Of a stretch of 64,000 nucleotides of DNA, positions 8,682-17,441 are shown one piece after another. Origin of the DNA: Nocardia sputorum (GTDB taxonomy: Bacteria; Actinomycetota; Actinomycetes; Mycobacteriales; Mycobacteriaceae); assembly GCF_027924405.1 (NCBI RefSeq), contig NZ_AP026978.1, forward strand, positions 6,696,001 to 6,760,000. Direction: 5' to 3'. The notes under the pieces are model-generated. The model worked only from the letters and a program-made list of their open reading frames with translations, had not been told where the DNA came from and did no database searches. Positions within the stretch are counted from its first letter, which is position 1, and each line of letters starts with the position of its first letter. The translations under genes and the position numbers were made by a program.

Positions 8682-9165
8682 AGAGGTCAACCGTACTCGT
8701 CGCGACGTGCGCGACCGCACTCGCTACGTCACTACCGAGCAGGTAACTCACGCGCCGATATCGAATCGTTGCCCCGCGCGGGCCGTACCGGGACCCGGGA
8801 GCAACGACCAGAAATCGGGCGCTGACGATCTATGACAGATGGCGGCCCACCATCTGCCATTGTGCGGGCGCGGCTGGTTGCCCCGGATCGCAGGGCGCGG
8901 ACATAGCACTGATCGACATGCGACAACCGGTCACGCGGGCGCCGGCGGCCTTCGCCGGCGGTCGTACCAGGCTGCGGAGTTGCCGCAGGCCGGGCCGCGC
9001 GGGGCGGGCCGTTTCCAGGAAGCACGTCCGGCGGGCAGTGGTGTGCGAGCCGATTTCGGAGCCGTCTACGCGGGGATGCATGACACATAAATCATGTTGC
9101 GGCGGAACCGATCCGGGTCTGGGTGCGTCCAATGAATCGACTGCCTTTATTTCGCAGGCCGGGGG
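8682..9165. other. Gene-free stretch left of the 9.2-10.3 kb insert
   Basis: About 480 bp with no believable gene. Open frames on both strands give Arg/Pro-rich proteins of random appearance. It holds two small hairpins: CAGATGG/CCATCTG near 8833-8855 and GCCGGCG/CGCCGGC near 8942-8962. The sequence becomes less GC-rich from about 9080 and leads into a block absent from the mycobacterial order I recall. Confidence 0.5.
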
Positions 9166-9723
9166 GTGTCTCGTGCTCGGGGTGACACAGAACCGGTGCC
9201 GGGTGGGCAAGTCGATTCGTGTTTCGACGAAAGAGGGGGATATCCGATCAAGGTCCGCAACGATCCATCAGCTGCGCCGACGAGCCGAGTCGGTCGAACG
9301 CTCATCTTCACAGCGACCTTGACGATCGCTGTGATCACGAGCGCGCTGGCCTCCGGTTCCGCACAAGCCTCGTATCAGCCATGCACCAACTACAGGGTCA
9401 CCACCCAATGGGGGAGAGTCGAAGTCGACACCAGGCCGAGGGACGGGGACCCCATCGGCAACATCGCATGGGCCATGTTCCTCAACAACATCGCCGATAT
9501 ACCCGGCAGGTACGACTACCAGATATTGGTCAACGGCAGGGCTATCGAGACGGATAACAGGTTCAAGGACGACAACTTTCACATGACGATCCCCCGGTAT
9601 CTAGATGGGCATTACCGGTACGAGTCGGGGGACGAAATCCAGGTGATCGCTTCCCACGCCGCTGGCAAAAACCTGTATGTGACGCCAATCAACCGTTGCA
9701 CTGTCCCCTACACGGCAGGATAG
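9166..9723 (+). CDS. Small secreted protein, function unknown
   Basis: Not recognised. The clear part is a signal peptide (VGRTLIFTATLTIAVITSA, cleavage probably after SAQA) followed by about 110 mature residues. The mature part has two Cys, one near each end (QPCTNY and NRCTVPY), which could form one disulphide. It reads as a small beta-rich extracellular domain (YDYQILVNGRAIETDN, DEIQVIASHAAGK). The start is uncertain: GTG at 9166 or 9196 gives a long leader, whereas the best Shine-Dalgarno (AAGAGGGGGA, 9230-9239) stands 6 nt before an ATC codon in frame, giving IKVRNDPS. Base composition is lower in GC than the neighbours. The next gene starts 4 bp after the stop. Confidence 0.6.
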   Translation: MSRARGDTEPVPGGQVDSCFDERGGYPIKVRNDPSAAPTSRVGRTLIFTATLTIAVITSALASGSAQASYQPCTNYRVTTQWGRVEVDTRPRDGDPIGNIAWAMFLNNIADIPGRYDYQILVNGRAIETDNRFKDDNFHMTIPRYLDGHYRYESGDEIQVIASHAAGKNLYVTPINRCTVPYTAG

Positions 9724-9727
9724 CTAC

Positions 9728-10315
9728 ATGAGTCAGGAGATTTCGAGGCGAGGTGCTGACCTGCTGGCGGCCGACATCGAGTCGGCTCTCGGCTTCGAGG
9801 TACACATCGACGAAACGATCCCCGAGCGTCTTCGCCGGTTGGCCGACCCACCGGGATGGCGGATCGAATTCACCGTCCCGACCTTGAGCGTCATGGTTGG
9901 CACCACCCCCGTCGAGCGCACTCCCAGCGGTGTGGCGTGCAGACTGGCCCGGGAAGTCCACGACGACGTCCTGTCCCGCAGTGGAAAGATCTGGCCCGCC
10001 GACCCCAAAGGCGGGGACCAGCCTTTGCTCCCCACTCCCGACGGGTGGCACGGGAAGGGCGGCGTCATCCCGTACGGGCAGGTCAAGACGGCGAAGGAGC
10101 CTGATCCGAGTCTCGACGGTGTGGTGCGGTGGTGGCTGCCCGACACCTACGACGGACTCATCGCCAGCCGCTCCGGCGACGTGTGGTTCTCCCTCTGGCA
10201 ATACCAGGGCGACGAACAACTGATCACGCCGGGCATGCCGGTGACATGGGTCATCGGCGAAGGTCGGCACGGAAACTACAGCAAGGCAAGCGAAGTCCGG
10301 CCGGTCGAGCCGTAG
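9728..10315 (+). CDS. Uncharacterised protein with a divergent cold-shock-like C-terminal domain
   Basis: A 195-residue protein. Residues about 130-193 (GVVRWWLPDTYDGLIA, then GDVWFSLWQYQGDE, PGMPVTWVIGEG, ASEVRPV) line up with the five-strand cold-shock fold: GxVKWF start, RNP1 near YDGLIA, RNP2 near VWFSL, and the closing ADVR strand. The aromatic and basic RNA-contact residues of RNP1 are changed, so nucleic-acid binding is uncertain. Residues 1-125 form an alpha/beta domain I do not know, with LAREVHDDVLSRSGKIWP and a GWHGKGG loop. The ATG at 9728 has AGGA 7 nt upstream and follows the secreted-protein gene by 4 bp, so the two are probably co-transcribed. The pair sits in a lower-GC insert. 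Confidence 0.6.
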   Translation: MSQEISRRGADLLAADIESALGFEVHIDETIPERLRRLADPPGWRIEFTVPTLSVMVGTTPVERTPSGVACRLAREVHDDVLSRSGKIWPADPKGGDQPLLPTPDGWHGKGGVIPYGQVKTAKEPDPSLDGVVRWWLPDTYDGLIASRSGDVWFSLWQYQGDEQLITPGMPVTWVIGEGRHGNYSKASEVRPVEP

Positions 10316-10531
10316 CCCGGACGGCTCACCTATCCGGCCCCGCACTCCTGAAGCCGTCGGGCAGTGTGATGTACCGGCGTGTTCGGCCGGTATGCCGCCG
10401 CCGACGGCGCGGGAGGGAGGGGTCGGCCGCGCTGACGTTTGCGCAGGTCATACCGAGGAAAACGGCGGTTCGCCCGGGCCTGCGCGGGGTAATCTCGGGG
10501 TATCGCCGTGCGTCCTTCTCAGGAGGTCATC

Positions 10532-11005
10532 GTGCCCTGCGATCTGATGCTCATCGCCTACGACGGCTCCGAGAACGCCAAGCGCGCCATCATCTACGCC
10601 GGCCGGTTTCTCAGCGCCGACCGTGCCGTCGTGCTGACCGCCTGGGAGCCCATGGTGCGGCAGGCCGCTCGCCTGTCCGGGTTGTCGGGTGTCATGCAAC
10701 CGGAATGGGTGCCGGACGACGAGATCGAGGACATCGCCTTCGTCGACGCGCGCGCCACCAATGCCGAGGGCGTGCGGCTGGCCGAGCTGGCGGGCCTGAA
10801 CGCCGAGGCGCGCACCGCCGAATGCACCACCACCATCTGGAACGCCATCGTGGACTGCGCCGACGAACTGGACGTCGACATCATCGTGGCGGGCACCCGG
10901 GGCGCGACCGGCATCCGCGCGCTGCTGCACAGCAGCGTCGCCGACGCCGTCCTCAAGCATTGCCACCGTCCCGTCCTGCTCGTCCCGCCCGGCAAGGAAA
11001 CCTGA
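10532..11005 (+). CDS. Universal stress protein (UspA family)
   Basis: A 157-residue single-domain Usp. It starts DLMLIAYDGSENAKRAI, has the strand IIVAGTRG, and carries the ATP-binding signature G-x2-G-x9-SS in GTRGATGIRALLHSS. The GTG at 10532 is the start because a full AGGAGG sits 5 nt upstream; a GTG at 10508 is less likely. Such proteins bind ATP and respond to hypoxia, starvation or other stress in actinobacteria. It stands alone, divergent from nothing and 67 bp before the isochorismate synthase gene. No DosR-type box was identified by eye. Confidence 0.9.
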   Translation: MPCDLMLIAYDGSENAKRAIIYAGRFLSADRAVVLTAWEPMVRQAARLSGLSGVMQPEWVPDDEIEDIAFVDARATNAEGVRLAELAGLNAEARTAECTTTIWNAIVDCADELDVDIIVAGTRGATGIRALLHSSVADAVLKHCHRPVLLVPPGKET

Positions 11006-11060
11006 GTCGCGCACCGTGAGACGTGGATCGCTCCACCGCGTCGGGGCGTCGCACCGGGGC

Positions 11061-11066
11061 TAGGTT
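11061..11066 (+). promoter_or_regulatory. -10 hexamer TAGGTT, leaderless start
   Basis: TAGGTT ends 6 nt before the ATG at 11073 of the isochorismate synthase gene, and there is no Shine-Dalgarno sequence. This is the arrangement expected for an mRNA beginning at the start codon. Confidence 0.6.
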
Positions 11067-11072
11067 GGGGTC

Positions 11073-12167
11073 ATGGATGGGTTCCTGCTTGCTCGGGCCG
11101 ACGGGGTTGTTCGGGGTCATGGGAGCCGAGCCCGCTTCGATGACGCGCGCCTGGCGCAGGCGGCGTTGCGCGCGGGTCGCGCGCCGCTGGTGGTCGGCGC
11201 GCTGCCGTTCGATCCCCGCGAGCCCGCCGCGCTGAGCGTGCCGGAGCGCGCGGTGCACACCGCGGGTCCATGGCGGCCCGCCGCACTGCCCGACCTGCCC
11301 GCGGTGCGGGTGGTGACCGAGATACCCAGCCCCGCCGAGCACGTGGCGCGGGTGACGAAACTGGTCGAGCAGCTGAACGATCCCGCGCAACCCCTGCGCA
11401 AGGTGGTCGCGGCGCGGTCGGTGCTGGCCGAGGCGCAGGCCGCGCTCGACCCGGAAGTCGTCGCCGGACACCTGCTGACCAGGCATCCGCACGCGAACGT
11501 CTTCGCGGTCGACCTCACTGCGGCCGGGCGACCCGGCGCGACGCTGGTGGGCGCGACGCCCGAAGTGCTGATCGCCCGGCAGGGCGACCTGGTGACGCTG
11601 CGCCCGCTGGCGGGCACCGCGCCGCGGCGGGCCGACCCGGAGGCCGATGCCGCGCAGGCCCGGGAATTGCTGGCCAGTACCAAGAACCGCGATGAGCACG
11701 CGTTCGTCATCGACTGGATCCGGGAGCGGCTCGGGCCGGTCTGCGCCGAGCTGTCGATCCCGCGGAGCCCGGAGCTGGTCAGCACCCACGAGGTGTGGCA
11801 CCTGGCGACGCCGATCACCGGACGCCTGCGCGACCCCGCGATCACCGCGCTCGACCTGGCGCTCCTGCTGCACCCCACGCCCGCGGTCTGCGGCACACCC
11901 ACCGAGCCGGCCTTGGAGACCATCACGCGGATCGAGGACGACCGCGGGTTCTACGGAGGCGCCGTCGGCTGGTGTGACGCGGAGGGCGACGGCGCCTGGG
12001 TGGTCGCCATCCGCTGCGCGGAGCTCTCGCCCGACGGCCGGACGGTGCGGGCGTACGCGGGCGGCGGCATCGTCGCGGCCTCCGACCCGCAGGCGGAACT
12101 CGACGAGACCACCGCGAAATTGCGCACCCTGCTCGGCGCGCTGCACTGCGCTCTCCCTACCCAGTGA
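11073..12167 (+). CDS. Isochorismate synthase (chorismate-binding enzyme, EntC/MenF type)
   Basis: Converts chorismate to isochorismate, the entry to menaquinone or to salicylate-based siderophores (nocobactin/mycobactin type). The 364-residue protein has the C-terminal chorismate-binding fold: GATPEVL, PLAGTAPR, TKNRDEH, HPTPAVCGTP, GFYGGAVGW and AGGGIVAASDP, with the Mg-binding Glu in the ELDET segment. It is the size of EntC/DhbC enzymes and lacks a long N-terminal extension. No menaquinone or siderophore gene lies beside it, so its pathway stays open. It starts with a leaderless-type promoter and is probably monocistronic. A salicylate synthase (MbtI/Irp9) is less likely on length. Confidence 0.87.
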   Translation: MDGFLLARADGVVRGHGSRARFDDARLAQAALRAGRAPLVVGALPFDPREPAALSVPERAVHTAGPWRPAALPDLPAVRVVTEIPSPAEHVARVTKLVEQLNDPAQPLRKVVAARSVLAEAQAALDPEVVAGHLLTRHPHANVFAVDLTAAGRPGATLVGATPEVLIARQGDLVTLRPLAGTAPRRADPEADAAQARELLASTKNRDEHAFVIDWIRERLGPVCAELSIPRSPELVSTHEVWHLATPITGRLRDPAITALDLALLLHPTPAVCGTPTEPALETITRIEDDRGFYGGAVGWCDAEGDGAWVVAIRCAELSPDGRTVRAYAGGGIVAASDPQAELDETTAKLRTLLGALHCALPTQ

Positions 12168-12185
12168 CGCGTCCGTTTCCGGGTC

Positions 12186-12208
12186 ATCGCCGCGTGCTCG
12201 GCGGCGAT
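12186..12208 (+). terminator. Weak hairpin after the isochorismate synthase gene
   Basis: A 7-bp stem (ATCGCCG/CGGCGAT) with a 9-nt loop lies 19 bp after the stop codon, without a U-tract. A TAGGTT hexamer follows at 12258-12263 and probably drives the DUF2613-aftD transcript, which fits a transcription boundary here. Confidence 0.35.
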
Positions 12209-12303
12209 CCGGGGAAGAATCCGCGGCCTGAACGCATACAAATACCGGACGTCCTGCTAGGTTGGCCGGGAACGTGCCTGCATCGACGTATTGGAGTGCC
12301 GCG

Positions 12304-12474
12304 ATGAAGTTTGCTGTCCCGGGTGTTGCGAGTGCTGTCGCGGGCGCCGTGCTGGGCGTGCTCAGCGTCTTCCTCATCACCCTCGCGGTCCAGCAGAACT
12401 CGCGGCCGGAGATCGATCGCAGCGGCGACAAGGACTCCTCGCTGCTGAACAACGTTGAGTACGGCAGCCGCTGA
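12304..12474 (+). CDS. DUF2613 small membrane/secreted protein upstream of aftD
   Basis: A 56-residue peptide: MKFAVPGVASAVAGAVLGVL begins a single membrane segment (residues about 5-29), followed by a short polar tail (QQNSRPEIDRSGDKDSS). It matches the small secreted/membrane protein I recall as Rv0236A, always next to aftD. The ATG at 12304 has GGAG about 8 nt upstream. Its last 20 bp overlap the TTG start of aftD in another frame, which implies translational coupling. A role as a partner or stabiliser of AftD is an inference from this linkage. Confidence 0.82.
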   Translation: MKFAVPGVASAVAGAVLGVLSVFLITLAVQQNSRPEIDRSGDKDSSLLNNVEYGSR

Positions 12475-15400
12475 CCCGCTGACCTCCGCTTCACCCGCCG
12501 ACTCGCTCGGATCGTCCGCGGCGCCGGGGCAGCACAGCACCGCACCGCTGGGCAGACGTTGGTTCGCCGCGACCGTCGTCGTGGCGTTCCTGCTCACCTT
12601 CGTGCAGGCGCCCGGACTCACGGTCGCCGACACGAAATACGACCTGGCGCAGAATCCGCTCGGCTTCCTCGAACGCGCGAGCCATCTGTGGAGCAGCCAG
12701 GCGCCGATGGGCCAGGTGCAGAACCAGGCCTACGGTTATTTCTTCCCACACGGCGCGTTCTTCTCGCTCGGCCATCTGCTGGGCGTGCCCGCCTGGATGA
12801 CGCAACGGATCTGGTGGGCACTGCTGCTGCTCGCCGGATTCTGGGGAATCGTTCGCCTGTGCGAGGCGCTGGGCATCGGCACGCGGGGGTCGCGCGTCGT
12901 CGCCGCGCTCGCGTTCGCCCTGTCGCCGCGGGTCCTGACCACCGTCGGGTCGATCTCCTCGGAGACGCTGCCGATGATGCTGGCGCCGTGGGTGCTGCTC
13001 GCGCCCGCCGCGCTCGGCGTCGCCGGGCACGCCCGGCGACGGGGCGGGGCCGCATCGCCCGCGGGCAGTGCCCTGGCGCTCGCGCTGATGGGCTCGGTCA
13101 ACGCGGTCGCGACGGTGGCCGCATTCCTGCCCGCGCTGCTGTGGTGGGGCTCCTATCGGCCGGACCGCAGGTGGTGGCGCTTCACCGCGGCCTGGATTCC
13201 GCTGCTGGTGCTGGCCACGTTCTGGTGGGCGGTGCCGCTGCTGCTGCTCGGCAAGGTGAGCCCGCCGTTCCTGGACTACATCGAGTCGTCGGGGGTGACC
13301 ACGCAGTGGGCCTCGCTCGGCGAGGTGCTGCGCGGCACCGACAGCTGGACGCCGTTCGTCTCGCCGGAACGCATCGCGGGCGCGGTGCTGGTGACCCAGC
13401 CCGCCGCGGTGCTCGCGACCGGGCTGGTGGCGGCGGCGGGTATGGCGGGCCTGGCCCTGCGGTCCATGCCGTACCGGGGCAGGCTCGTGCTGATCCTGTG
13501 CGTCGGGCTGGTCGGCATCTGCGCCGGGTTCGTCGGTGAGCTGGGCGGACCGTTCGCGGAGTCGGTGCGCGTCTTCCTGGACTCCGACGGCGCCCCTCTG
13601 CGCAACGTGCACAAGCTGGAGCCGCTGATCCGCATCCCGCTCGTGCTGGGGCTGGCGCAACTGCTCGCGCGGGTTCCGCTGCCCGCGTCCGTGCCGTGGA
13701 AGGTCTGGCGCGGCGCGTTCGCGCACCCGGAGCGCGACCGCGCGGTCGCCGTCGCGGCGCTGATCCTGACCGCGCTGGCCCTGTCCACCTCGCTGGCCTG
13801 GACCGGCAAGCTCGCGCCGCGTGGCGCCTACGACCGGGTGCCCGAGTACTGGCAGCAGACCGCGGAGTGGCTGAAGGACAATGCCGCCGACACCCGCGCC
13901 CTGGTCGTGCCGGGCGCGCCCTTCGGCAGCCAGGTCTGGGGCCTCACGCGCGACGAACCGCTGCAAGCGCTGGCCGAGACGCCGTGGGCGATCCGCGACG
14001 CGGTGCCGCTGAATCCGCCCGGCACCATTCGCGCGATGGACTCCGTGCAGCGGCTCATCGCCGACGGCAGACCGTCGGCGGGGCTGGCCGCGACGCTGAG
14101 CGCGCAGGGCATCGGCGTCGTCGTCCTGCGCAACGACCTCGATCCGGAGACCTCGCGCTCGACCCGGCCGATGCTGGCCCACCAGGCGCTCGACGGATCG
14201 CCCGGCCTGCGCAAGGTGGCCGAGTTCGGCAACCCGATCGAATCGGTGGTGATCGCCGACGGCCTGGTCGCCGACGGTGACCTGCGCCCGCCGTATCGGG
14301 CGGTCGAGATCTACCGGGTGGACGCACCGGGACCGGGAACGCCCGCCGAGGTTCGCGGCGGCACCGGCGCGCCGAAGGCGTTCCCCGGCGCGTACACCGT
14401 CCCGCTCGGCGAAGTCCCGGTGGTGCAGGGCGGACCCGAGGTATTGGAGCGGATGCGCCGCGATCCCGGCCCGGCCCGCACGCCCGCGCTGCTCGCCGCC
14501 GACGCGACCAGGGCCGGGCTGCCGCTAGGTCCGGTGACCGTCACGGACATGCCGATGGATCGCGAAGCCGATTTCGGCCGGGTGGACAACCACAACTCGG
14601 CTCTGCGTGCCCCCGACGACGCTCGCCGCACCTTCAACCTGGTGCCCGACTATCCGGTGCCCGGCGCCGAGTTGGTGCGCGGCGAATGGTCCGGCGCCAC
14701 GATCACCGCGTCGAGTTCGGCCGCGGACGCCACCCAGCTCGGCGGCTCCGCGCCGGGCAGTTCGACCGCGGCCGTCGTGGACGGCGATCCGGCCACCGCG
14801 TGGATCAGCAACGGCACCGAGCACGCGCTCGGGCAGTGGCTGCGGCTCGATCTCGACCGTCCGATCCAAGCCGGGCAGCTGAACCTGACCACGAGTTCGG
14901 CCGCCATCGGCGACCCGGTCAAATGGATCGAGGTGCGCACCGCGAACGGCACCGTCTCGGTCCGGGTGTCCGAACCCGGTGCGCCGGTTTCGGTCTCGCT
15001 TCCCGCCGGCCGCACCGAATGGCTGACCATCACCGCCATTCGCACCGAGAACGGTTCCGGTGGAGGGCAATTCGGTATCAGCGAACTCGCGCTGGACGAC
15101 TATTCGATACGGAACGCGCCGGTCCGCGTCGACATCCGCCACCGCACCGTGGTGCCGTCCGCTCCGGCGGGCGCGCAGCTGAGCGGCTGGGATCTCGGTC
15201 AGGAATTCCCTGGCCGCAGCGCCTGTTTCGACGCGCCCGACCGGGTGCGTTGCAGCAAAGGTCTCGCCTTGGCGCCGGAGGAACCCGGTACGTATCAGCG
15301 CACGCTGACCGTCCCGGAACCGATGTCGGTCGCCCCGGAGCTGACCGTCCGCACCAGGCAGGGCCCGGCCTTGGAGGCGCTGCTCACCGACCACGCCCGG

Positions 15401-16816
15401 CCGGTGGCGCGGGGCAAGGCCGACGTCGGCGACTTGCGGGGGGCCGCTTTCGCCGCGACCGACGGCGATCCGCGCACCAGCTGGACCGCGCCGGAGAACT
15501 CGGTCCGCGAACCGACCGGCGGCAGGCCGACGCTCACCCTCGAGCTGCCCGAGCCCACCCTGGTGACCGGCCTCGAGTTGACCCCATCCCTCGGCGGCCT
15601 GCCCGCGGCGCCCACCTCGGTGACGGTGAACCTGGGTGACGGTCCGCAGGTGCGGGAGCTGGACGACGACGGACCGGGCACGCCCACACGGATCTCCCTG
15701 CACCCCACCGTGACCGACCGCATCGAACTCAGCATGCGCACGTGGCGGCCGGTGCTGGACAAGACCGCGCTCGGCTTCGTGCAGACCCAGCCGCCCGGCC
15801 TGGCGGAGGTGACGGTGCTGGGGCCGGACTATCCCGCGGCGGCTCCGCTGGACCGCGAGCTCACCGTCCCGTGCGAGCTGGGGCCGACGATCGACGCGGG
15901 CGGGCGGACCCTGCGCACCACGGTCACCGCCACCGTCGGCGAATTGCGCTCCGGCGCACCCGTTCCCGCCCGGGTCTGCGCCGACGACGCGACCGGGGCG
16001 CCTGGCGAGCTCGCGTTGCCGGAGGGCCGGGCCGACGTGGCGGTCGGGCCGACCGACCTGTTCTTCGTCGATCGGCTGCGCTTGCACCGAAGCGGGACGG
16101 AAGCCGATGCCGCGACGGGGTCGGACACGGGCACCCGGCTGCTCGTGCTGCCGTTGAGCACCAACGTCGGGTGGCGCGCGACCAGCGCGGACGGGCGGAT
16201 TCTCGACCCCGTGGTGGTCGACGGCTGGCAGCAAGGCTGGCTGCTGCCCGCCGATGCCACCGGCCCGGTGACGATCGCCTTCCCGGTCGACCGGTGGTAC
16301 CGCCTCGCCATCTTCGGCGGCCTGCTGCTGCTCCTGCCGCTCATAGTGCTGGCCGTCCCCCGTCGCACGCGGCCGGACGCCGCCCGGGCCGAGCCGGACG
16401 GAGCGGAGCCGGAGGGGCCCGCCGACCGGCTGGAATCGAGCGCGGCAGTGCCCGGCACCTGGGGCAGGCGCTGGATGGGCGCGGTAGGACTCACCGGGGC
16501 GGCCACCTTGATCGCCGGCCCGGTGGGCGCCGCCGGCACGGTGATCGCCTTGGCCGCGACCCGGTTCACGCCGTATGTCACCGCGCGTGTGCTCGTCGTC
16601 GTGGCTGGGGTGGGCACCACCCTCTCCGCCGCGGCCCTGTCCAAAGGCCCTTGGCGCTCACCGGACGGATATATGGGCGGATCGGTGCTGGTGCAGCTGC
16701 CCGCCCTGCTCGCGATCATCGCGGTGGGCATCGCGGCGCTGCCGTCGTCGAAACGCGCCGATCGGCCCCGAGCGAGCCGGTCCGACGACTCCCATTCCGG
16801 CGCGCCCGAGCACTGA
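12455..16816 (+). CDS. aftD: Alpha-(1->3)-arabinofuranosyltransferase AftD
   Basis: A GT-C type membrane enzyme of 1453 residues that adds arabinofuranose branches to arabinogalactan and lipoarabinomannan from decaprenyl-phospho-arabinose. The N-terminus is a multi-pass membrane domain (to about residue 460) with the family's first loop (SQAPMGQVQNQAYGYFFPHG), typical of AftD/DUF3367. A large periplasmic part follows, with two F5/8-type-C-like carbohydrate-binding modules (around AVVDGDPATAWISNG and AATDGDPRTSWTAPE). Two groups of membrane helices close the protein. Translation probably begins at TTG 12455, inside the end of the DUF2613 gene. Its length is close to the ~1400 residues of mycobacterial AftD. 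It corresponds to Rv0236c. Confidence 0.93.
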   Translation: MSTAAADPLTSASPADSLGSSAAPGQHSTAPLGRRWFAATVVVAFLLTFVQAPGLTVADTKYDLAQNPLGFLERASHLWSSQAPMGQVQNQAYGYFFPHGAFFSLGHLLGVPAWMTQRIWWALLLLAGFWGIVRLCEALGIGTRGSRVVAALAFALSPRVLTTVGSISSETLPMMLAPWVLLAPAALGVAGHARRRGGAASPAGSALALALMGSVNAVATVAAFLPALLWWGSYRPDRRWWRFTAAWIPLLVLATFWWAVPLLLLGKVSPPFLDYIESSGVTTQWASLGEVLRGTDSWTPFVSPERIAGAVLVTQPAAVLATGLVAAAGMAGLALRSMPYRGRLVLILCVGLVGICAGFVGELGGPFAESVRVFLDSDGAPLRNVHKLEPLIRIPLVLGLAQLLARVPLPASVPWKVWRGAFAHPERDRAVAVAALILTALALSTSLAWTGKLAPRGAYDRVPEYWQQTAEWLKDNAADTRALVVPGAPFGSQVWGLTRDEPLQALAETPWAIRDAVPLNPPGTIRAMDSVQRLIADGRPSAGLAATLSAQGIGVVVLRNDLDPETSRSTRPMLAHQALDGSPGLRKVAEFGNPIESVVIADGLVADGDLRPPYRAVEIYRVDAPGPGTPAEVRGGTGAPKAFPGAYTVPLGEVPVVQGGPEVLERMRRDPGPARTPALLAADATRAGLPLGPVTVTDMPMDREADFGRVDNHNSALRAPDDARRTFNLVPDYPVPGAELVRGEWSGATITASSSAADATQLGGSAPGSSTAAVVDGDPATAWISNGTEHALGQWLRLDLDRPIQAGQLNLTTSSAAIGDPVKWIEVRTANGTVSVRVSEPGAPVSVSLPAGRTEWLTITAIRTENGSGGGQFGISELALDDYSIRNAPVRVDIRHRTVVPSAPAGAQLSGWDLGQEFPGRSACFDAPDRVRCSKGLALAPEEPGTYQRTLTVPEPMSVAPELTVRTRQGPALEALLTDHARPVARGKADVGDLRGAAFAATDGDPRTSWTAPENSVREPTGGRPTLTLELPEPTLVTGLELTPSLGGLPAAPTSVTVNLGDGPQVRELDDDGPGTPTRISLHPTVTDRIELSMRTWRPVLDKTALGFVQTQPPGLAEVTVLGPDYPAAAPLDRELTVPCELGPTIDAGGRTLRTTVTATVGELRSGAPVPARVCADDATGAPGELALPEGRADVAVGPTDLFFVDRLRLHRSGTEADAATGSDTGTRLLVLPLSTNVGWRATSADGRILDPVVVDGWQQGWLLPADATGPVTIAFPVDRWYRLAIFGGLLLLLPLIVLAVPRRTRPDAARAEPDGAEPEGPADRLESSAAVPGTWGRRWMGAVGLTGAATLIAGPVGAAGTVIALAATRFTPYVTARVLVVVAGVGTTLSAAALSKGPWRSPDGYMGGSVLVQLPALLAIIAVGIAALPSSKRADRPRASRSDDSHSGAPEH

Positions 16817-16911
16817 CCGCGCACCGGCCGCCCGCCCCGGCCCGCGCGGATACGCGGCGTCGCCGCTCGACTGGACGCGCATTCGCCGTGCGCCGCAAGA
16901 GCACTCGTTGC

Positions 16912-16917
16912 TAACGT
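16912..16917 (+). promoter_or_regulatory. -10 hexamer TAACGT, leaderless start
   Basis: TAACGT ends 8 nt before the GTG at 16926 of the DinB-like gene. No purine-rich ribosome-binding site is present, which is consistent with a leaderless transcript. Confidence 0.5.
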
Positions 16918-16925
16918 GACCCCGC

Positions 16926-17426
16926 GTGAACACCTGTGCCGAATGTGGTTTCGTCTACGACTTGGCTTCGGCGGCCGACGTGCCGTCGCTGGCGCGGGAG
17001 CACGCAGTGGAATACGCCGACCTGCTCGGCGCCGACAGCGCCAAGTTACGCGAGCGCGGCAAGCCCGATGTCTGGTCGCCGCTGGAGTACGCCTGCCACG
17101 TGCGCGATGTGCTGCTGGCGCAACGCGAGCGGGTGCTGGCCGCGCGCCGTTCGGACAACCCGTCCGCCACGCCGATGGGCAGGGACGAGCGCGTCGAGCA
17201 CGACGGGTACGCCGAGCAGAATCCCGCGGACGTCGCACGCCAGATCCGCGACGCCGCTCTGATGTTCGCCAACGTGCTCGAGCGCCTCGGCGACGACGAC
17301 TGGGAGCGGACCCTCGGCTTCCCCTACCCGGAGCCCGCGGATCGTTCCCTGCGCTGGCTCGCGGTGCACACCCTGCACGAACTGCGCCACCACCTGCTGG
17401 ACATCCACCGGCAGCTCGACGACTGA
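16926..17426 (+). CDS. DinB-like helical-bundle protein with N-terminal CxxC
   Basis: A 166-residue protein of the DinB/YfiT four-helix-bundle superfamily. Three metal-ligand histidines are likely: one in EYACHVRDVLL and a pair in HTLHELRHHLLDI. Family members are metal-dependent thiol S-transferases or hydrolases, and in mycothiol-using actinobacteria they often act on mycothiol; the substrate here is unknown. The N-terminal NTCAECGFVYD adds a CxxCGF pair that may bind zinc. The gene is convergent with tmaT, only 15 bp apart, and begins without a leader. Confidence 0.75.
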   Translation: MNTCAECGFVYDLASAADVPSLAREHAVEYADLLGADSAKLRERGKPDVWSPLEYACHVRDVLLAQRERVLAARRSDNPSATPMGRDERVEHDGYAEQNPADVARQIRDAALMFANVLERLGDDDWERTLGFPYPEPADRSLRWLAVHTLHELRHHLLDIHRQLDD

Positions 17427-17441
17427 GCTCGCGGCCGCCGA

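Noticed and set aside
8732..9210. Minus-strand frames of 118-126 codons left of the insert
   Set aside because: No start signal, no domain, and an amino-acid make-up like other GC-rich shadows.
12491..16234. Long minus-strand open frames opposite aftD
   Set aside because: They are shadows produced by GC-rich third positions of aftD; their products are Arg/Pro/Gly/Gln-rich without domains.
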